From contig QNQO01000601.1 of assembly GCA_003290165.1 (NCBI GenBank), forward strand, positions 496,001-560,000: a stretch of 64,000 bases of DNA, given 5' to 3'. The position numbers were made by a program, and so were the translations under genes. Below the pieces are notes generated by a model. The model saw only the letters and a list, made by a program, of their open reading frames with translations. It ran no database searches and was not told the DNA's origin. Below are positions 1 to 10,646 of the stretch, piece by piece. The DNA comes from Berberis thunbergii. Lineage: Eukaryota > Streptophyta > Magnoliopsida > Ranunculales > Berberidaceae. Numbering within the stretch: the stretch's first letter is position 1; the number at the start of each line of letters is the position of its first letter.

Positions 1-40
1 TGCAATCCCACGCATAACAGTTGTCTTACCTACTCCAGGC
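1..40 (-). CDS. Partial exon with a Walker A (P-loop) motif
   Basis: Read on the minus strand, the first 40 bases encode PGVGKTTVMRGIA directly after a pyrimidine-rich tract ending in an AG acceptor (revcomp of 41-42). This is a Walker A motif, which binds the phosphates of ATP. The PGVGKTT core followed by an IA-type helix is typical of AAA-type ATPases, including the plant Ycf45/SpoIIIAA-like R3H proteins. NB-ARC proteins usually have GGVGKTT, so that family fits less well. The rest of the gene runs out of the window to the left and upstream exons were not found to the right. Only one short exon is visible, so the family is uncertain. Confidence 0.4.
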
Positions 41-340
41 CTGGTTAAGTCAAACCGAAAAGAAAAAGAAAAAAAAATCCTTCAGTTACTGAATTTCATA
101 TAAAAGCTCATTTAATCTCATGTTAGTCAGAGCTTATTTAGTATCATAATGATACAGTAAGGAACATTATTACAATTTTTCTTAGTGTTAAAAGGTGTAC
201 TTATCTATGACACGTGTAACTGGAAAGAATAGACACTTCATCTTCAGAGATTTTCAAACTTACATCCAATTTGTACCCATGTTTCTCAAAGAACTCCTAA
301 TCACAAATTAACCCTCCAAAGTTATGTATATGCCACTGAA

Positions 341-460
341 ATTGCACATATCTGTAAATCATAAAAGTGACTAACATGATAAACTGTGACTAAAATCCTT
401 ATTGCACATCTCTGTAAATCATAAAAGTGACTAACATGATAAACTGTGACTAAAATCCTT
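341..460. repeat. Tandem duplication, 60-bp unit, two copies
   Basis: Positions 341-400 and 401-460 are the same 60-bp unit with a single mismatch (350 versus 410). It is probably a recent slippage or unequal-crossover duplication in an intron or intergenic stretch. Confidence 0.9.
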
Positions 461-1042
461 CTTGATTTCATAAACTAGTTGGAACAACCTATTGAACTTA
501 TTGACCTACTGACAGTAATGTGACCCCCTGGACTAAACACTATTATTAAAATGCTTTAAAACCAGTAGAATATTTTGCCATCTAGTAACACAAACTTTTG
601 AAAAATGTACTTTCTAGTATGACATCAGATATTCCAATGTTAGGTGACGAAGAGATGTCATTTTTTATTTTTTAGAATTTTCTTGTTTTAGAAGGTTAAC
701 GCAAGAAAGTATCTTATCCCAATAAGATGATATAAATTAAGGGGGCTTGGAGTTTGCTCCAAAACTTTGAGAGAGGGACACTGTTCTTGGTGGGAACAGA
801 ATTTGGCATTGGATCATATTTTGGGAGGAAAAACTAAAGCTTAAATAGAATAATGACTGAACTACCAGCTTCTATAAAACCATCAGTAATTGGGAGATCG
901 AATGAGGCTCACCATATTACTAATGATGATTCACATGGAAAGTTTTGTATGTGCAGAGAAAACCTAACCTGAAATACAAAACACAGATCATTCCTTGTCA
1001 ATTTTAACATCTAAATAACTTATAGACAATAGTGAAGTTTCT
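461..1042. other. AT-rich stretch without recognisable gene
   Basis: No coding potential or repeat structure was seen on either strand. It may be an intron or upstream region of the P-loop gene at the left edge. Confidence 0.4.
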
Positions 1043-1300
1043 TCACTGATGACAAAACCAAACAATAACATTCCGATTTTTATCAAGCAAAAAACCCAAT
1101 TTAAACTTTCTCCCTAATCGATTGAGATTCAAAGTAAAACCTTCAATGGGGGTGTAAAACCAGGCTTCATCATCAACAATCTTCTTCGGAAGCGGAGAAA
1201 TTGATCCATTCGGGGGAAATTGATCCATTCGGAGAAATCTTCTTCTTCTCCTCTTCAGAAATCGAGCTGGAGAAAAGAAGAAAGTGAGTTCTAGGGTTTG
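1043..1300 (-). CDS. Possible hypothetical exon, minus strand
   Basis: A minus-strand open frame runs through this stretch. Its 61-residue ATG-started part ends at 1043 and has non-repetitive composition (for example DDEAWFYTPIEGFTLNLN). Upstream it contains a short duplicated piece around TTGATCCATTCGG. No family is recognised. It sits beside the internal side of the CACTA terminal region and could be transposon-internal or host coding sequence. Confidence 0.2.
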   Translation of the reverse strand, partial: QTLELTFFFSPARFLKRRRRRFLRMDQFPPNGSISPLPKKIVDDEAWFYTPIEGFTLNLNRLGRKFKLGFLLDKNRNVIVWFCHQ

Positions 1301-1388
1301 CTTTGCTGAAAGAAGAAAAAAAATAAGAAGAAGAGATCAACAAAGAGATCTAAAGAATAAGGAGATCTAAAGAAGAAGAAGGAGATCT

Positions 1389-1446
1389 TACCTTCTTCTT
1401 CTTCTTCTTCTTCTTCTTCTTCTTCTTCTTCTTCTTCTTCTTCTAT
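1389..1446. repeat. (CTT)n microsatellite
   Basis: An almost uninterrupted run of CTT/TTC triplets, with further CTT-rich DNA to about 1620. The glutamate-rich open frame on the minus strand here is a product of the triplet repeat. Confidence 0.9.
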
Positions 1447-1675
1447 CGTCCTCTCCTTCATTCGTCCTTCTTCTTCCCTGCTTCGAGAGTCTATTTCGTC
1501 CCTGCTTCTTCTTCTATCGTCCTCTCCTTCTTTCATCCTTTTTCTTCCCTGTTTCGTCCTTCTTCTTCTTCTTCCCTGCTTCTCCTTCTTTCGTCCTTCT
1601 TCTTTTTCCAGAATCTGTTTTTCATCAAGTTTTTTCGCCAAAGCGCGAAAATTTCCCTCCAAAGCGCGAAACCAT

Positions 1676-2134
1676 TTTGGCCAAAGCGTGAAGTTAAAAA
1701 AATATTGCTATGGTTTCAAACCGTTGGCAGGTTTAGCCACGGTTATAAACCGTTGCTAAATTTTTTTGTTGCAACGGTTTTGAGCCGTTGCTAAGCCTAG
1801 CCACGGTTTAAAACCGTTGCTAAATTTGTTTGTTGCAACGGTTTTGAGCCGTTGCTAGGTCTAGCCACGGTTCATAACCGTTGCTAAATTTTTTTGTTGC
1901 AACGGTTTTGAGCCGTTGCGAATAATTCTCACGGTCTGTAGCCGTTGCTAATATTAGCCACGGTTTTTAGCCGTGCCAAATATACCAACGGTTTTAAACC
2001 GTGGCCAGGGTGTTTATTACCCACGATTTTAAGCCGTTGGTACTTATAGCTACGGTTTTTGGTCGTGGCAAATGCACCAACGGTTTAGAACCGTGGGCAG
2101 CTCGGCGTAGCTAAATGGCCCTTTTGGTGTAGTG
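1676..2134. mobile_element. Terminal region of a CACTA (En/Spm) transposon
   Basis: The right end reads TGTAGTG (2128-2134), so the revcomp starts CACTACACCAAAA, a classic CACTA terminal inverted repeat. Inside it, about 1700-2100 holds more than ten diverged copies, in both orientations, of a motif built on AACGGTTT and AACCGTTGCTA. This matches the subterminal transposase-binding repeats of En/Spm elements. The end abuts TGA (2135-2137) inside a copia LTR, consistent with a 3-bp target duplication. The other CACTA end was not found in the window, so the element is either truncated or extends beyond the left edge. Confidence 0.75.
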
Positions 2135-2531
2135 TGAGATAAAAAATCCCGGCTATTGTGGCGCAATGTATGGAAAAAATTGCGTGGAGAATGTGTGAGA
2201 GAGGACAGGGTCAGCCCTCTGACTCAGTTTCCCTTCTCTGCAGCAATTCAAAAATATTTTCATTTAAATAAATTTTCAGTAAAAAGAATGGGTTTATCTC
2301 TAAATGACCCGACCGGCCGGATGGCGGCCGCCCGCGCGGGTCTATCTCTCCCCTCCTCACAAAAGTGTGGTACCCCAAGATGTCTAAACCCGAGTCCAAA
2401 CACTCTCCTTATAAACATCTCCATAATGAGTTGTATAGAAGATGTGAGACTAAAAAATAGAGAGAGATCCAGATATCAAAACCAGGTTCAAACCCATTTT
2501 CTTTTATTTTTAAAAATTCATATTTTCAACA
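2135..2531 (-). repeat. 3' LTR of the copia element, truncated
   Basis: Aligns with 7495-8052, including the shared blocks GCGCAATGTATGG, GAGAGAGGACAGGGTCAGCC and ACTAAAAAATAGAGAGAGAT. It ends with CAACA at 2531. Its outer half, which contains the promoter in the other copy, is missing because of the CACTA insertion. Confidence 0.8.
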
Positions 2532-2544
2532 ATCCCCCACTTGG
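2532..2544 (-). other. Polypurine tract of the copia element
   Basis: The revcomp reads CCAAGTGGGGGAT and lies directly before the LTR start TGTTG. This is the expected site of plus-strand primer formation. Confidence 0.7.
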
Positions 2545-3072
2545 ATTTTTAAAAACAGTTTTCATCGAGCAATCTAAAAAATATAAGATTGTGCATAAAC
2601 AAAAGTGTCTTTCGACTTGAACTCTTGCGTAGTGTTCATGCTTTAGATTATATTAGAGTAACTCGTAGTTTTGAACTCTATCTCTAACAAAAATTACACG
2701 CACAACGTTACCAGGGTGAAGTCTAAAAAGCCCGTGCCTTACGGCTATGCACGTATATCCCAGTATAGTGAAGGCTCTAGGAATTTTACCCACAAATTCC
2801 ATTGGAAGCGGCCAAACTTCCACAATCACTTAGGTGAGTCTATCAAGAGTACTCCTGTAGCTAAGTACTCCACTCCACATAGAGTATAGATCTCATTAAG
2901 AGTTTTTAACTCATCCTACTATCACTTCAAGAACTCATGCTTTAATCTAGGAATGAGATTGCTATTCTGTCAGCATGATTCACTTCATATCAATCTCGAC
3001 TTGTTATGACCAATTGAACATATTTCTTGGGATCTCCAGTCTATAGGTTGGGTTACCGTCATGAATAACTCA

Positions 3073-4620
3073 TCAATTTAATGACATTAGTCTCATTGCT
3101 TTCGAGGTTTTGAAAACCTTTTCTCTAGCTAATCCTTTCGTCAAAGGATCAGCCAAGTTCTCATCAGTTCGTACATGATCCACTCTCACAACACCAGTAG
3201 ACAGAAAATATCTAACTGTATTGTGCTTACGACGTATTTGTTGTCTCTTGCCGTTATAATAACGGTTCTGTATTTTTGCAATAGCCGCAGTACTATCGCA
3301 ATGGATCAAGACAGCTTGAATCGGTCTTTCCCATAAAGGGATCGTTGCTAGTATGTTTCTTAGCCAACCTGCTTCTTCACTAGTCGTGGCTAGTATTATC
3401 ATCTCTGACTCCATAATGGACTGTGCCAGAATGGTTTGTTTCTTTGATTTCCAAGAAATAGCTCCACCAGCTATACTGAAAATATAGCCATTGGTGGCTT
3501 TGGAGTCATCTGAGAGGGTGTTCCAATCAACATCGCTATATCCTTCAAGGACAGCGGGAAACTTCTAATAATGTAATCCAAGGTTCTTAATCCTCTTCAG
3601 GTACCTCATGATCCTTTCAATTGCATGCCAATGATGTATACTAGGTCTACTAGTAAATTTGCATAGTAATCCCACGACATAAGCTATGTCGGGTCTAGTG
3701 CAATCGGTAGCATATCTAAGACTACCGATGACGCTCACATACTCAGATTGACTAACATCGTTACCGGTGTTCTTGAACAACTTTACACTAGGATCATAAG
3801 GAGTATATGCAGGTTTATAGTTAGAGTAATTATATTTATTTAGGATCTTCTCTATATAGTGTGATTGATCCAAAGAAATTCCCTTTTCAGACCTAGTAAT
3901 TTTGATACAAATAATTACACTTGCTTCTCCAAGGTCTTTCATATCAAAGTTCGCACACAATAAAGCTTTCACTTTATTCACGGCATGGATATTAGAACCA
4001 AAGATAAGAAAATCATCCACATATAGACATATAATAGTGTAAATGTCATTTTAAGATTTATAATAAATGCATTTGTCACTTTCGTTCACTTTAAAGTCAT
4101 GTGCGATAACAAGATTTTCAAATTTTTCATGCCATTGTTTTGGAGCTTGTTTCAAACCGTAAAGGGATTTATCAAGTTTGCAAACTTTATGTTTTTGCCC
4201 CGGAATAACAAAACCTTCAGGTTGGTCCATGTAACTTTCTTCTTCCAAATCGCCATTAAGAAACGCAGTCTTAACGTCCATTTGGTGCAATACTAGATTA
4301 TGTATTGCAGCAAGAGAAATTAACACTCAAATAGATGTAATCCTGGTAACAGGAGAATATGTGTCAAATAAGTCAACATTTTCTCTCTGTCTAAACCCTT
4401 TGGCTACAAGATGAGCCTTCAACTTTTCAACATTACCATCGAATTTCAATTTCTTCTTAAATACCCATTTACATCCTATTGTCTTGCAACCTGGTGGAAA
4501 ATCAACTAAATGTCTGGTTCTATTAGACTCAAGAGAGTCCAGTTCATCATCAATAACCTCTTCCTAAAAATTGGCATCTATAGAGGATAAGGCTTCTTGA
4601 AAGCTAAGGGGATCCTCCTC
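3073..4620 (-). pseudogene. Copia reverse transcriptase and RNase H
   Basis: Minus-strand fragments carry copia RT signatures: HQMDVKTAFLNGDLEEE and KLDKSLYGLKQAPKQWHEKF (4051-4326), the region after the catalytic YxDD block with DDFLIFGSN (3565-4020), and the RNase H part with IHCDSTAAI and RTDENLADPLTKGL (3073-3414). The frame shifts between segments, with a stop near 4027 and another near 4326, so no functional polyprotein can be made from this copy. Confidence 0.85.
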
Positions 4621-4632
4621 GACTGTAAAGTA

Positions 4633-5511
4633 TTAGTAATTGAGGCCATAGTTTTTAGAAGTTCGGTTCTGTTTACTTCTCCTAGGCTCAGATTCTTTGG
4701 CTTTATCGGTTTCATTCATTCTGATCAAAGGCACGTTATTTGAGGATGTACCCCCACTATTCCTCGAAATAAAATGAAATTTATCTTCATAGAAATCAAC
4801 GTCGTTTGATTCTATAATAACGTGATCTTTAAGATTATAGAATCTATAAGCTTTGTTGTTCATGGCATATCCTATGAATACACATTCATATGCCCTACTG
4901 GCAAGCTTATTCCTTTTAGGATAAGGAATTCTAACATAAACTAAACAACCCCAAGTTTTCAAATATGACAAGTTTGGTTGTCTATTTTTCAAAATCTCAT
5001 AAGGAGAGGTTTTACTTTTCGATTTAGGGACTCTATTTAGCACGTAACAGACCGTCAACATAATTTCTCCCCACCAGTGCGATGCAGCATCAGAGTTAAG
5101 TAGAATGGAAACTACTAACTCAGTAAGAGTTATATTTTTCCTTTCAGCTTTGCCATTCATCTCAGGAGAATACGGTCTAGTTTTTTCATGAATAATTCCT
5201 TAAGAATTATAAAACTCTATGAAATTACTGATGTCATATTCATGGCCTCTATCACTCCTAAGTCTCTTTATCTTTCTATTATATTGATTTTCAACTTCAG
5301 TTAAAAATTATTTAAACATGTCAAAGGCTTCACTCTTATTTTTCATTAAGTAGATGAAGGTATAATCAAAACAATCATCAATAAACATAATAAAACAACG
5401 TTTTCCATTTCTAGTCAAAACACCATCAAATTCACATATATCTAAGTGTATCAAATCTAAGGGTTCAGATTCTCTAACAACAGATTTATGTGGTGTTTTG
5501 GTTATCTTAGT
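4633..5511 (-). pseudogene. Copia integrase core
   Basis: The stretch 4633-5160 encodes the C-terminal half of the integrase core and downstream region (MNGKAERKNITLTELV, then LNRVPKSKSKTSPYEI and GYAMNNKAYRFYN). The upstream part to 5511 contains the DDE core in broken frames. It connects to the pre-integrase domain of the neighbouring segment. Integrase would insert the cDNA. This copy is disrupted by stops. Confidence 0.8.
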
Positions 5512-6318
5512 TTAGCTACAATAGTTGCACTTTTCAAAATCATTTAAAGACAATTTTGGAATTAGTCCTAAGTTACTCATGTTTTTAATAATACGCTTAT
5601 TAACATCACAGAGTCTAGCATGCCAAATATTAAAAGTACACAACATGTAAGCAGAACTAGAAATTTTATTAGCATCAACATTTAACTTAAACATTCCATC
5701 AGTGGCATATTCTTTCTCCACAAATACATTATTCTTCGTGATAGTATACAAATCAGCCCCTATAATTTGAGTAAACCCAGCCTTTTTCAGAAGGTAACCA
5801 GAGACTGAATTCATCCTCATCTCTGGAGTATGCAGGACATCCTTCAGGATAACAATCTTTCCAGAATAAAACTTCAGTTCTACTACTATAGTTCCAGCAA
5901 CGATAGTGGAGTGGGAATCATCCAACAACACTTTCTTGTCCTTAGCTTCATAATATGACTTGAACATTTCTCGATCATGGCAGACATGTCGAGAACCACC
6001 AGTGTCAACCCACCATCCCTCGGATCCACCAACAAAGTTGATATCAGAGATCATGACAAAAAGTTGGTCTTCGGTTAGGTTCGCCTGTGGTGCAGAACGA
6101 GATCCGTTTCGACAGTTCCTGGCCATATGCTCTGGCCTACCACAGGTGTAGCATGGGAACTGTGCTGGTTCAATCCTTGAGGGGTGTTTTTGTCCATTTT
6201 GATTTCGCGGAGGATTCTGATTATGATTGTTCCGGTTCTGATGGTTCTGATTCTGATTGTTTCGATTTTTATTGTGACTCTGATTTTTCATAGTCTTTCC
6301 ACTGGGTTTCAGAGCCAC
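5512..6318 (-). pseudogene. Copia zinc knuckle, protease and pre-integrase domain
   Basis: This 268-residue minus-strand frame begins with an N/Q/H-rich stretch and a CCHC zinc knuckle (CYTCGRPEHMARNC, about residues 55-68) that would bind RNA. It continues with the aspartic protease site (WVDTGGSRHVC, about 103-113) and a GAG-pre-integrase domain (IWHARLCDVNKRIIKNMS) ending at a CxxC half-site. The protease reads DTGGS where DSGA or DTGA is common. The frame stops before the integrase core. Confidence 0.85.
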
Positions 6319-6973
6319 AGGGGTAGATTTCTTCGGGTTTGAAATAATCAGAATTTCATCTTTCTGATCTTATTTTCGGGCTTCCTCCTCAATTTGAAGT
6401 CGGGTAATCTAGCTTTCTAGGAAAAACTCTTTGGTTTTATGCATAATGACATTCTTAAAATCTTTCCAGCTAGGGGGCAATTTGTATATCACAACAGCTA
6501 CTTGAGATTGCTCATCTAAGATCATCTCCTCAGATATGATTTCATAAGAAATTTTTTGAAGCTCGTGTGATTGAGTTTCCACAGACTTATCATCAGTCAT
6601 TTGGAATTTCAGATAACGACTAACATCATATTTCTTTGTGTCAGCCTCCTCAGTGTCATATTTTTTTTCTAAGGGCTTCCCAAATATCTTTAGCGATTTT
6701 TTCAGAACAATAATAATCATATAGTTCATCAGAAAGACCATTCAAGGTAAAATTCTTACACAAAAAATCATCTTCAATCCAACGATCTAATTCTTTAGTG
6801 TGGGTTTCATCAGGGTCAGCAGGCAATTCAGATTTTTAAGTATTACAGATATAAGCGACCTTTTGTGTCGTTAGGAAAAACAACATTTTTTATCTCCATC
6901 TTTTAAAATGTTGGTCCTCAAAGCGAAAGGGCATGTTAAGGTCTTTTGCAGCAAGTTCAGTAATTGTAGTCAT
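6319..6973 (-). pseudogene. Copia gag (UBN2-type), broken
   Basis: A start codon at 6971-6973 opens MTTITELAAKDLNMPF. Scattered frames follow with a UBN2-type gag signature (KKYDTEEADTKKYDVSRYL, then LPPSWKDFKNVIMHKTKEFF at 6409-6741). Stops interrupt it near 6900, 6840 and 6409. Gag would form the particle that packages the RNA. Confidence 0.75.
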
Positions 6974-7465
6974 GACAGAAATAGACTCGTTTTGAAATTG
7001 TTGTAAATGTAGAGATGTAAATTAAAATACAGGAACGAAGTTACCAAATGTTCTTGGGTTGAGTCGGGGACTAGGTCGATCTCTTTAAGACGTTTCACGA
7101 CTCTGTCCAAAAGTGTGCAAGCAGTCTGAAAGCCCTTCCGTCCCCAAGATAAAACAACCCAGAATTCTTATTTGTCTCGTTCAAACAAATGCACTGTTGA
7201 TGAACGGAATGCTATCCACCCTTAATCTCGTTTTTGCTTGGAATCACCAATACAATGTATAAAATTCAAACGAAAAAGCTCTGAAATTATATGTGGTAAA
7301 AGATCTGTGAAATACGAAGAGAAAGAGTTTCTTTCAAACAGAACTGTGAAAATCTCTTTGAAAGAGTTTCATATGAACAAAACTGCAGAACTTAGAACCT
7401 TCTCTGATTGAAATCCTAAATGAAAATGTTTTGTTTCTTGTGTGTAAAGCTCTGAGTTTGTGTTT

Positions 7466-7475
7466 GTATTTATAG
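7466..7475 (-). promoter_or_regulatory. TATA box of the copia LTR
   Basis: The revcomp is CTATAAATAC, followed downstream by a C/A-rich leader. It has the position expected for the U3/R promoter of a copia LTR transcribing leftward. Confidence 0.55.
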
Positions 7476-7854
7476 GGAGTAAAACGCATCTGTTGAGATA
7501 AAAAAATCTCGGCTATTGCAGCGCAATGTATGGAAAAAAATTCGCGTATGGCATGGAGAATGTGTGAGAGAGGACAGGGTCAGCCCTTCGACTCAGTCTC
7601 CCTAAAAAATAAATTTTCAGACGGGTTGATCTCTAAATGACCCGATGGATTGGACCGCGGCTGCAATGCGTGCGGGTCTATCTATCCCCTCAACACAAAA
7701 GTGTGGTACTCCAAAGGGTCCATACCCAAGTCCAAACACTCGCCTTATAAACTCCTCCACAATTAGTTGTATAGCAGATGTGGGACTAAAAAATAGAGAG
7801 AGATCAAGAGTTCAAAACTAGGTTCAAACTCATCTTCTTTTATTTTTTTAAAAA

Positions 7855-8032
7855 GTGAGGCTAGAGAGCGAGGAAACAGGCGAGGAAACGAGCGAGGGAC
7901 GTGGCGGGGTGGGAGCCGTCCACCTCGCTTGGGATGCGCACACAAAAAATTGCGGCACGCATCCCAAGCAGTGTGGATGGCGCCCACCCAGCGACGTCCC
8001 TCTCCTCGCTGGTTTTCTCGACATTTAGAAAT
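7855..8032. mobile_element. Fold-back element inserted in the copia LTR
   Basis: This GC-rich insert is absent from the left LTR copy. It folds on itself: CGAGGAAACGAGCGAGGGACGT and CTTGGGATGCG on the left arm pair with the revcomp of GCATCCCAAG and ACGTCCCTCTCCTCGCTGG on the right arm. Its end (revcomp TTCTAAATGTCGAG) resembles the Pack-MULE terminus at 50032/58009 (TTCTAGATGTCGAG), suggesting a miniature relative. The flanks TTTAAAAAG and AATAAAAAG may be the target duplication. Confidence 0.65.
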
Positions 8033-8052
8033 AAAAAGCCATATTTTCAACA

Positions 8053-8339
8053 CTATCTTTTTCTTCTCTGTCAAGAAACTCGATCTGATAATACTGGCTT
8101 GACTGATCGTCCTTGTTATCAAGCATTTCTACTTGGATTTGTTGAGTAGTTTCCAAAGCGGGACCATTCTGCTTCAAACAAGTCTGCACGGACAAACTGT
8201 GGGTTATAGAACTTGGCCATGGTGAGAAGGGGTTTATCTTGTGTATCTTCCTCTTTTTCATTCGCGAAAGACAGCTCCGGAATGGTAAACTGATTCGTGA
8301 AGCATTTTCCTAACCGATGGATGATTAGATCTTGGTTCT
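8053..8339 (-). other. Flanking host DNA with a possible exon fragment
   Basis: A minus-strand frame (to 8261) reads through non-repetitive sequence such as LSVQTCLKQNGPALETTQQIQVEML before reaching the LTR border. Another frame reads NEKEEDTQDKPLLTMAKFYNPQFV. It could be an exon cut by the copia insertion. No family is recognised and splice sites are not clear. Confidence 0.2.
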
Positions 8340-8430
8340 AAGATGTGCAGTGACGGAGCCAGGATTTTTGTTGAGGGGGGGCGGAGTGATGTCATAATTA
8401 ATTAAATATAATATAAAAATTAGTTACTTT

Positions 8431-8609
8431 AACATGAAAAACCGGCTTGGAAAAACCGGCAAGCTTGCTGCCTGGGGTTAACAACCTTTTTGGAAAAGGT
8501 GTTTAAAGAGGGGGGCAAAAATACACTTTTGCTCGTTAAAGAGGGGGGCAAAAGTGTATTTTTGCCCCCAGGCAGCAAACCAAGCAGGGGGACCCAGGCC
8601 CTGTAGAAT
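8431..8609. mobile_element. Small fold-back element of the CTAGAAT family
   Basis: Internally self-complementary: GGGGGGCAAAAATACACTTTTG pairs with CAAAAGTGTATTTTTGCCCCC, and GCTGCCTGGGG with CCCCAGGCAGC. The right border is CCTGTAGAAT. The left border is approximate. It resembles 8995-9144 and 33593-33677. Confidence 0.55.
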
Positions 8610-8994
8610 TACTACTATATTCATTGATTACTACTATAGCAAAAATGGGAGTACAACAAAGACAGTCATTGAAGATGATTACTACTTATAAAAACACAAC
8701 AGAAGAGAAGGGTTTGAATCGTTGATTACTACTACATGAAGAAAAGGAGGAAAAGATTGAGTTGCTTACGATTTTTTTTGTGGAGATGACCAACACAGTG
8801 ATTAATGAAGGCACCTGGTACCTAGAAGAAGAAGAATAAGGTGGTTTGGATCCTACTGAATCTTGTGAAGATGAGCTCAAATTACTCAATAGTTATAGAT
8901 CTTTGAAGATGATGAAATATAGGGGTTTCCCTCATCTTATCCAATCGATGGAGTGTGAAGAAGAAACTGTGGATTTTGGTTTCTTTGAGGAGCA

Positions 8995-9144
8995 ATTCTA
9001 GCTGGCTTGGAAAACCAGCCTGGTCCCTGCCTGGGGGGCGAAAATACATTTTTGCCCCCCTCTTTAAAACACATTTTTGGAGTATGTGTTTAAAGAGGGG
9101 GGGCAGGCAGGGAAACCACGCTAGTTTCCCAGGTCCGCTAGAAT
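8995..9144. mobile_element. Small fold-back element, ATTCTAG...CTAGAAT
   Basis: Bounded by ATTCTAGC and the near-complement GCTAGAAT. The arms (GGCTTGGAAAACCAGCCTGG, CCCTGCCTGGG) pair with their complements near the right end, and the centre carries the same GGGGGCxAAAATACATTTTTGCCCCC hairpin seen at 8431-8609. It has no coding capacity. Confidence 0.65.
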
Positions 9145-9714
9145 TTCTGTTCTTATATTTGAGGGATTTAACCTCTATCTCTAACTCTAAAAGTAGAGTA
9201 TGAATTTGATATAAAGAAGAGCAAATTAAAAACTAATTGGGAGACAAATAAATTATTAGAAAAAAAAAATCTCAAAAGTAAGTGGGGGCAAACTTGCCCC
9301 ACCTGAATCTGTGCCTGTCCACAAACCTGCATACATAAATTAATCAAACCAACCATATCATGCAGGCCAAAACAAAATTTGTGACATCAACCAAACTGAA
9401 ACACTAACATTACTAGTTAAAGCGATTCAATATACATCATCGTTACTACTACTATCGAAACCAAATCGAACGGATGCTCACTGCGCCACCTCGATGGGTG
9501 CCATCTCAACAGCGAGCCCAGTGGCAGCCTCTTTACGGTCAAAGACCTTCGCAATCTTCTCAATGGGTATCAAAGGCAGATAAGCTGAGTCCCCATAGCC
9601 ACTTTTAGGGATTTGGGGTATACATAATAATAAAAAAAAAAAAAAAATTCTCAAAAAGTCAGTGGGGGCAAGTGCCCCCACTCGCCCCTACGTGGCTCCG
9701 TGCCTGAAGATGTG

Positions 9715-10646
9715 GCTCTGGTTACTCTAAATGGTAATGAACTAGGAGAGCTGAGCTAGTTTCTTCGGTGACTAGCCAAGGCGAAAGGATCGAGCATGGG
9801 CTTGTGTCTTGGTTTTGGTATTAAACATTATGGAATACGTGAAGGGGCTGAAAATATATTCTTGTTGGCTGGTGTGTGGGTGTGATTGAGAATGGAGGAG
9901 AAATATCTGATTGATGATTTGGAGGGGGTAGGTTTAGATTTAAATCAGGAAGAATTAATGGTGAGGAGGATTGAATGTGAGTAGAGGAATCCATTAGTAA
10001 CGAGCGATAGCAATGATGCGCTTGGTAGAGATAAGTGTAAGTGTCTGCTACTATGTGAGGATCATAATCTTGTGAAAGTACCGTCTGCTCATTGAAGCAA
10101 AGGAATAAATAAATAAGAGGCTCTGTGGAAGTGATGATGGTGGGGGGTTGAAAGATTTGAAAAATGATGACTCATTGGAAGAAAAGAGAGTGGTGATTTG
10201 ATTGCCTGGTGATGATGAACAAAATTAAATGTTGACAAGATAATTATCTTCCCCGCCAATTATCTGGAGAACAAGACAATTGATTCCAGAATCGCGATAC
10301 ATCGGAGACTTGTAAGATAGAAGAAACAAATGAACACTCATAAACCAGTTAAAGACAAGCAAAATGGTTAGCACCTTCCAGAGAGAAAACAATTGCTAAA
10401 GGCTTCCAAAATGATGGAGAAAAAAGGTTTGAGATATCTGTATGGCGAAATCGCCAATTAGAATTCCCCCTTCAAAAATCTTCTACTTTCCTTCAAAAGC
10501 TCTCTACTTTCTTCACTATAAGAATATGGTTGTGTGTGCAGTAAGTTATCAATTTCACATGCTTTGAACAATCATGCAACGTATTTCAAAAGCTCTCTAA
10601 CTTCTCCTGAAGCTTTGGTTTACATAAAAGCCATCATTCTAATGAT
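9715..10646. other. Intergenic, no recognisable gene
   Basis: GA-rich sequence without a convincing frame on either strand. The right edge at 10647 is the start of a long direct repeat. Confidence 0.4.

Larger units (their letters stand above)
2135..8052 (-). mobile_element. Ty1/copia LTR retrotransposon, degenerate
   Basis: The minus-strand order is LTR, gag, zinc knuckle, protease, integrase, reverse transcriptase, RNase H, polypurine tract, LTR. Integrase before RT defines the copia superfamily. The frames are broken by many stops and frameshifts, so the element is dead. The LTR ends are TGTTG and CAACA. The left LTR is cut at 2135 by the CACTA element and the right LTR is complete but holds a fold-back insertion. 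A TSD cannot be tested because the left end is lost. Confidence 0.85.
7195..8052 (-). repeat. 5' LTR of the copia element
   Basis: Spans from TGTTGATGAACGG (7195) to CAACA (8052), giving matched TGTTG/CAACA ends. It contains the outer half missing from the left LTR, including a TATA box. Without the nested insertion it would be about 680 bp. A tRNA-Met primer site is not obvious next to 7195, so that border is less certain than 8052. Confidence 0.6.
8348..9706. mobile_element. Non-autonomous hAT element A, TSD AAGATGTG
   Basis: The ends are CAGTGACGGAGCCAGG and CGTGGCTCCGTGCCTG, an imperfect inverted repeat (CAG-N-ACGGAGCCA). A perfect 8-bp duplication, AAGATGTG, flanks it at 8340-8347 and 9707-9714. 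No transposase is encoded. Two smaller fold-back elements (8431-8609 and 8995-9144) and a poly(A) tract lie inside. It shares end sequences and a GGGATTTGGGGTATACATA block with element B at 14432. Confidence 0.9.

Noticed and set aside
1291..1662. 123-residue minus-strand open frame rich in E, K and R
   Set aside because: It is the translation of a (CTT)n microsatellite and neighbouring CT-rich DNA; no stable domain.
4099..4296. Plus-strand open frame opposite the copia RT
   Set aside because: Shadow of the minus-strand RT reading frame.
8053..8339. NF-YA-type transcription factor exon
   Set aside because: Only vague resemblance of a Q/N-rich stretch; none of the conserved NF-YA core is present, so no family was assigned.
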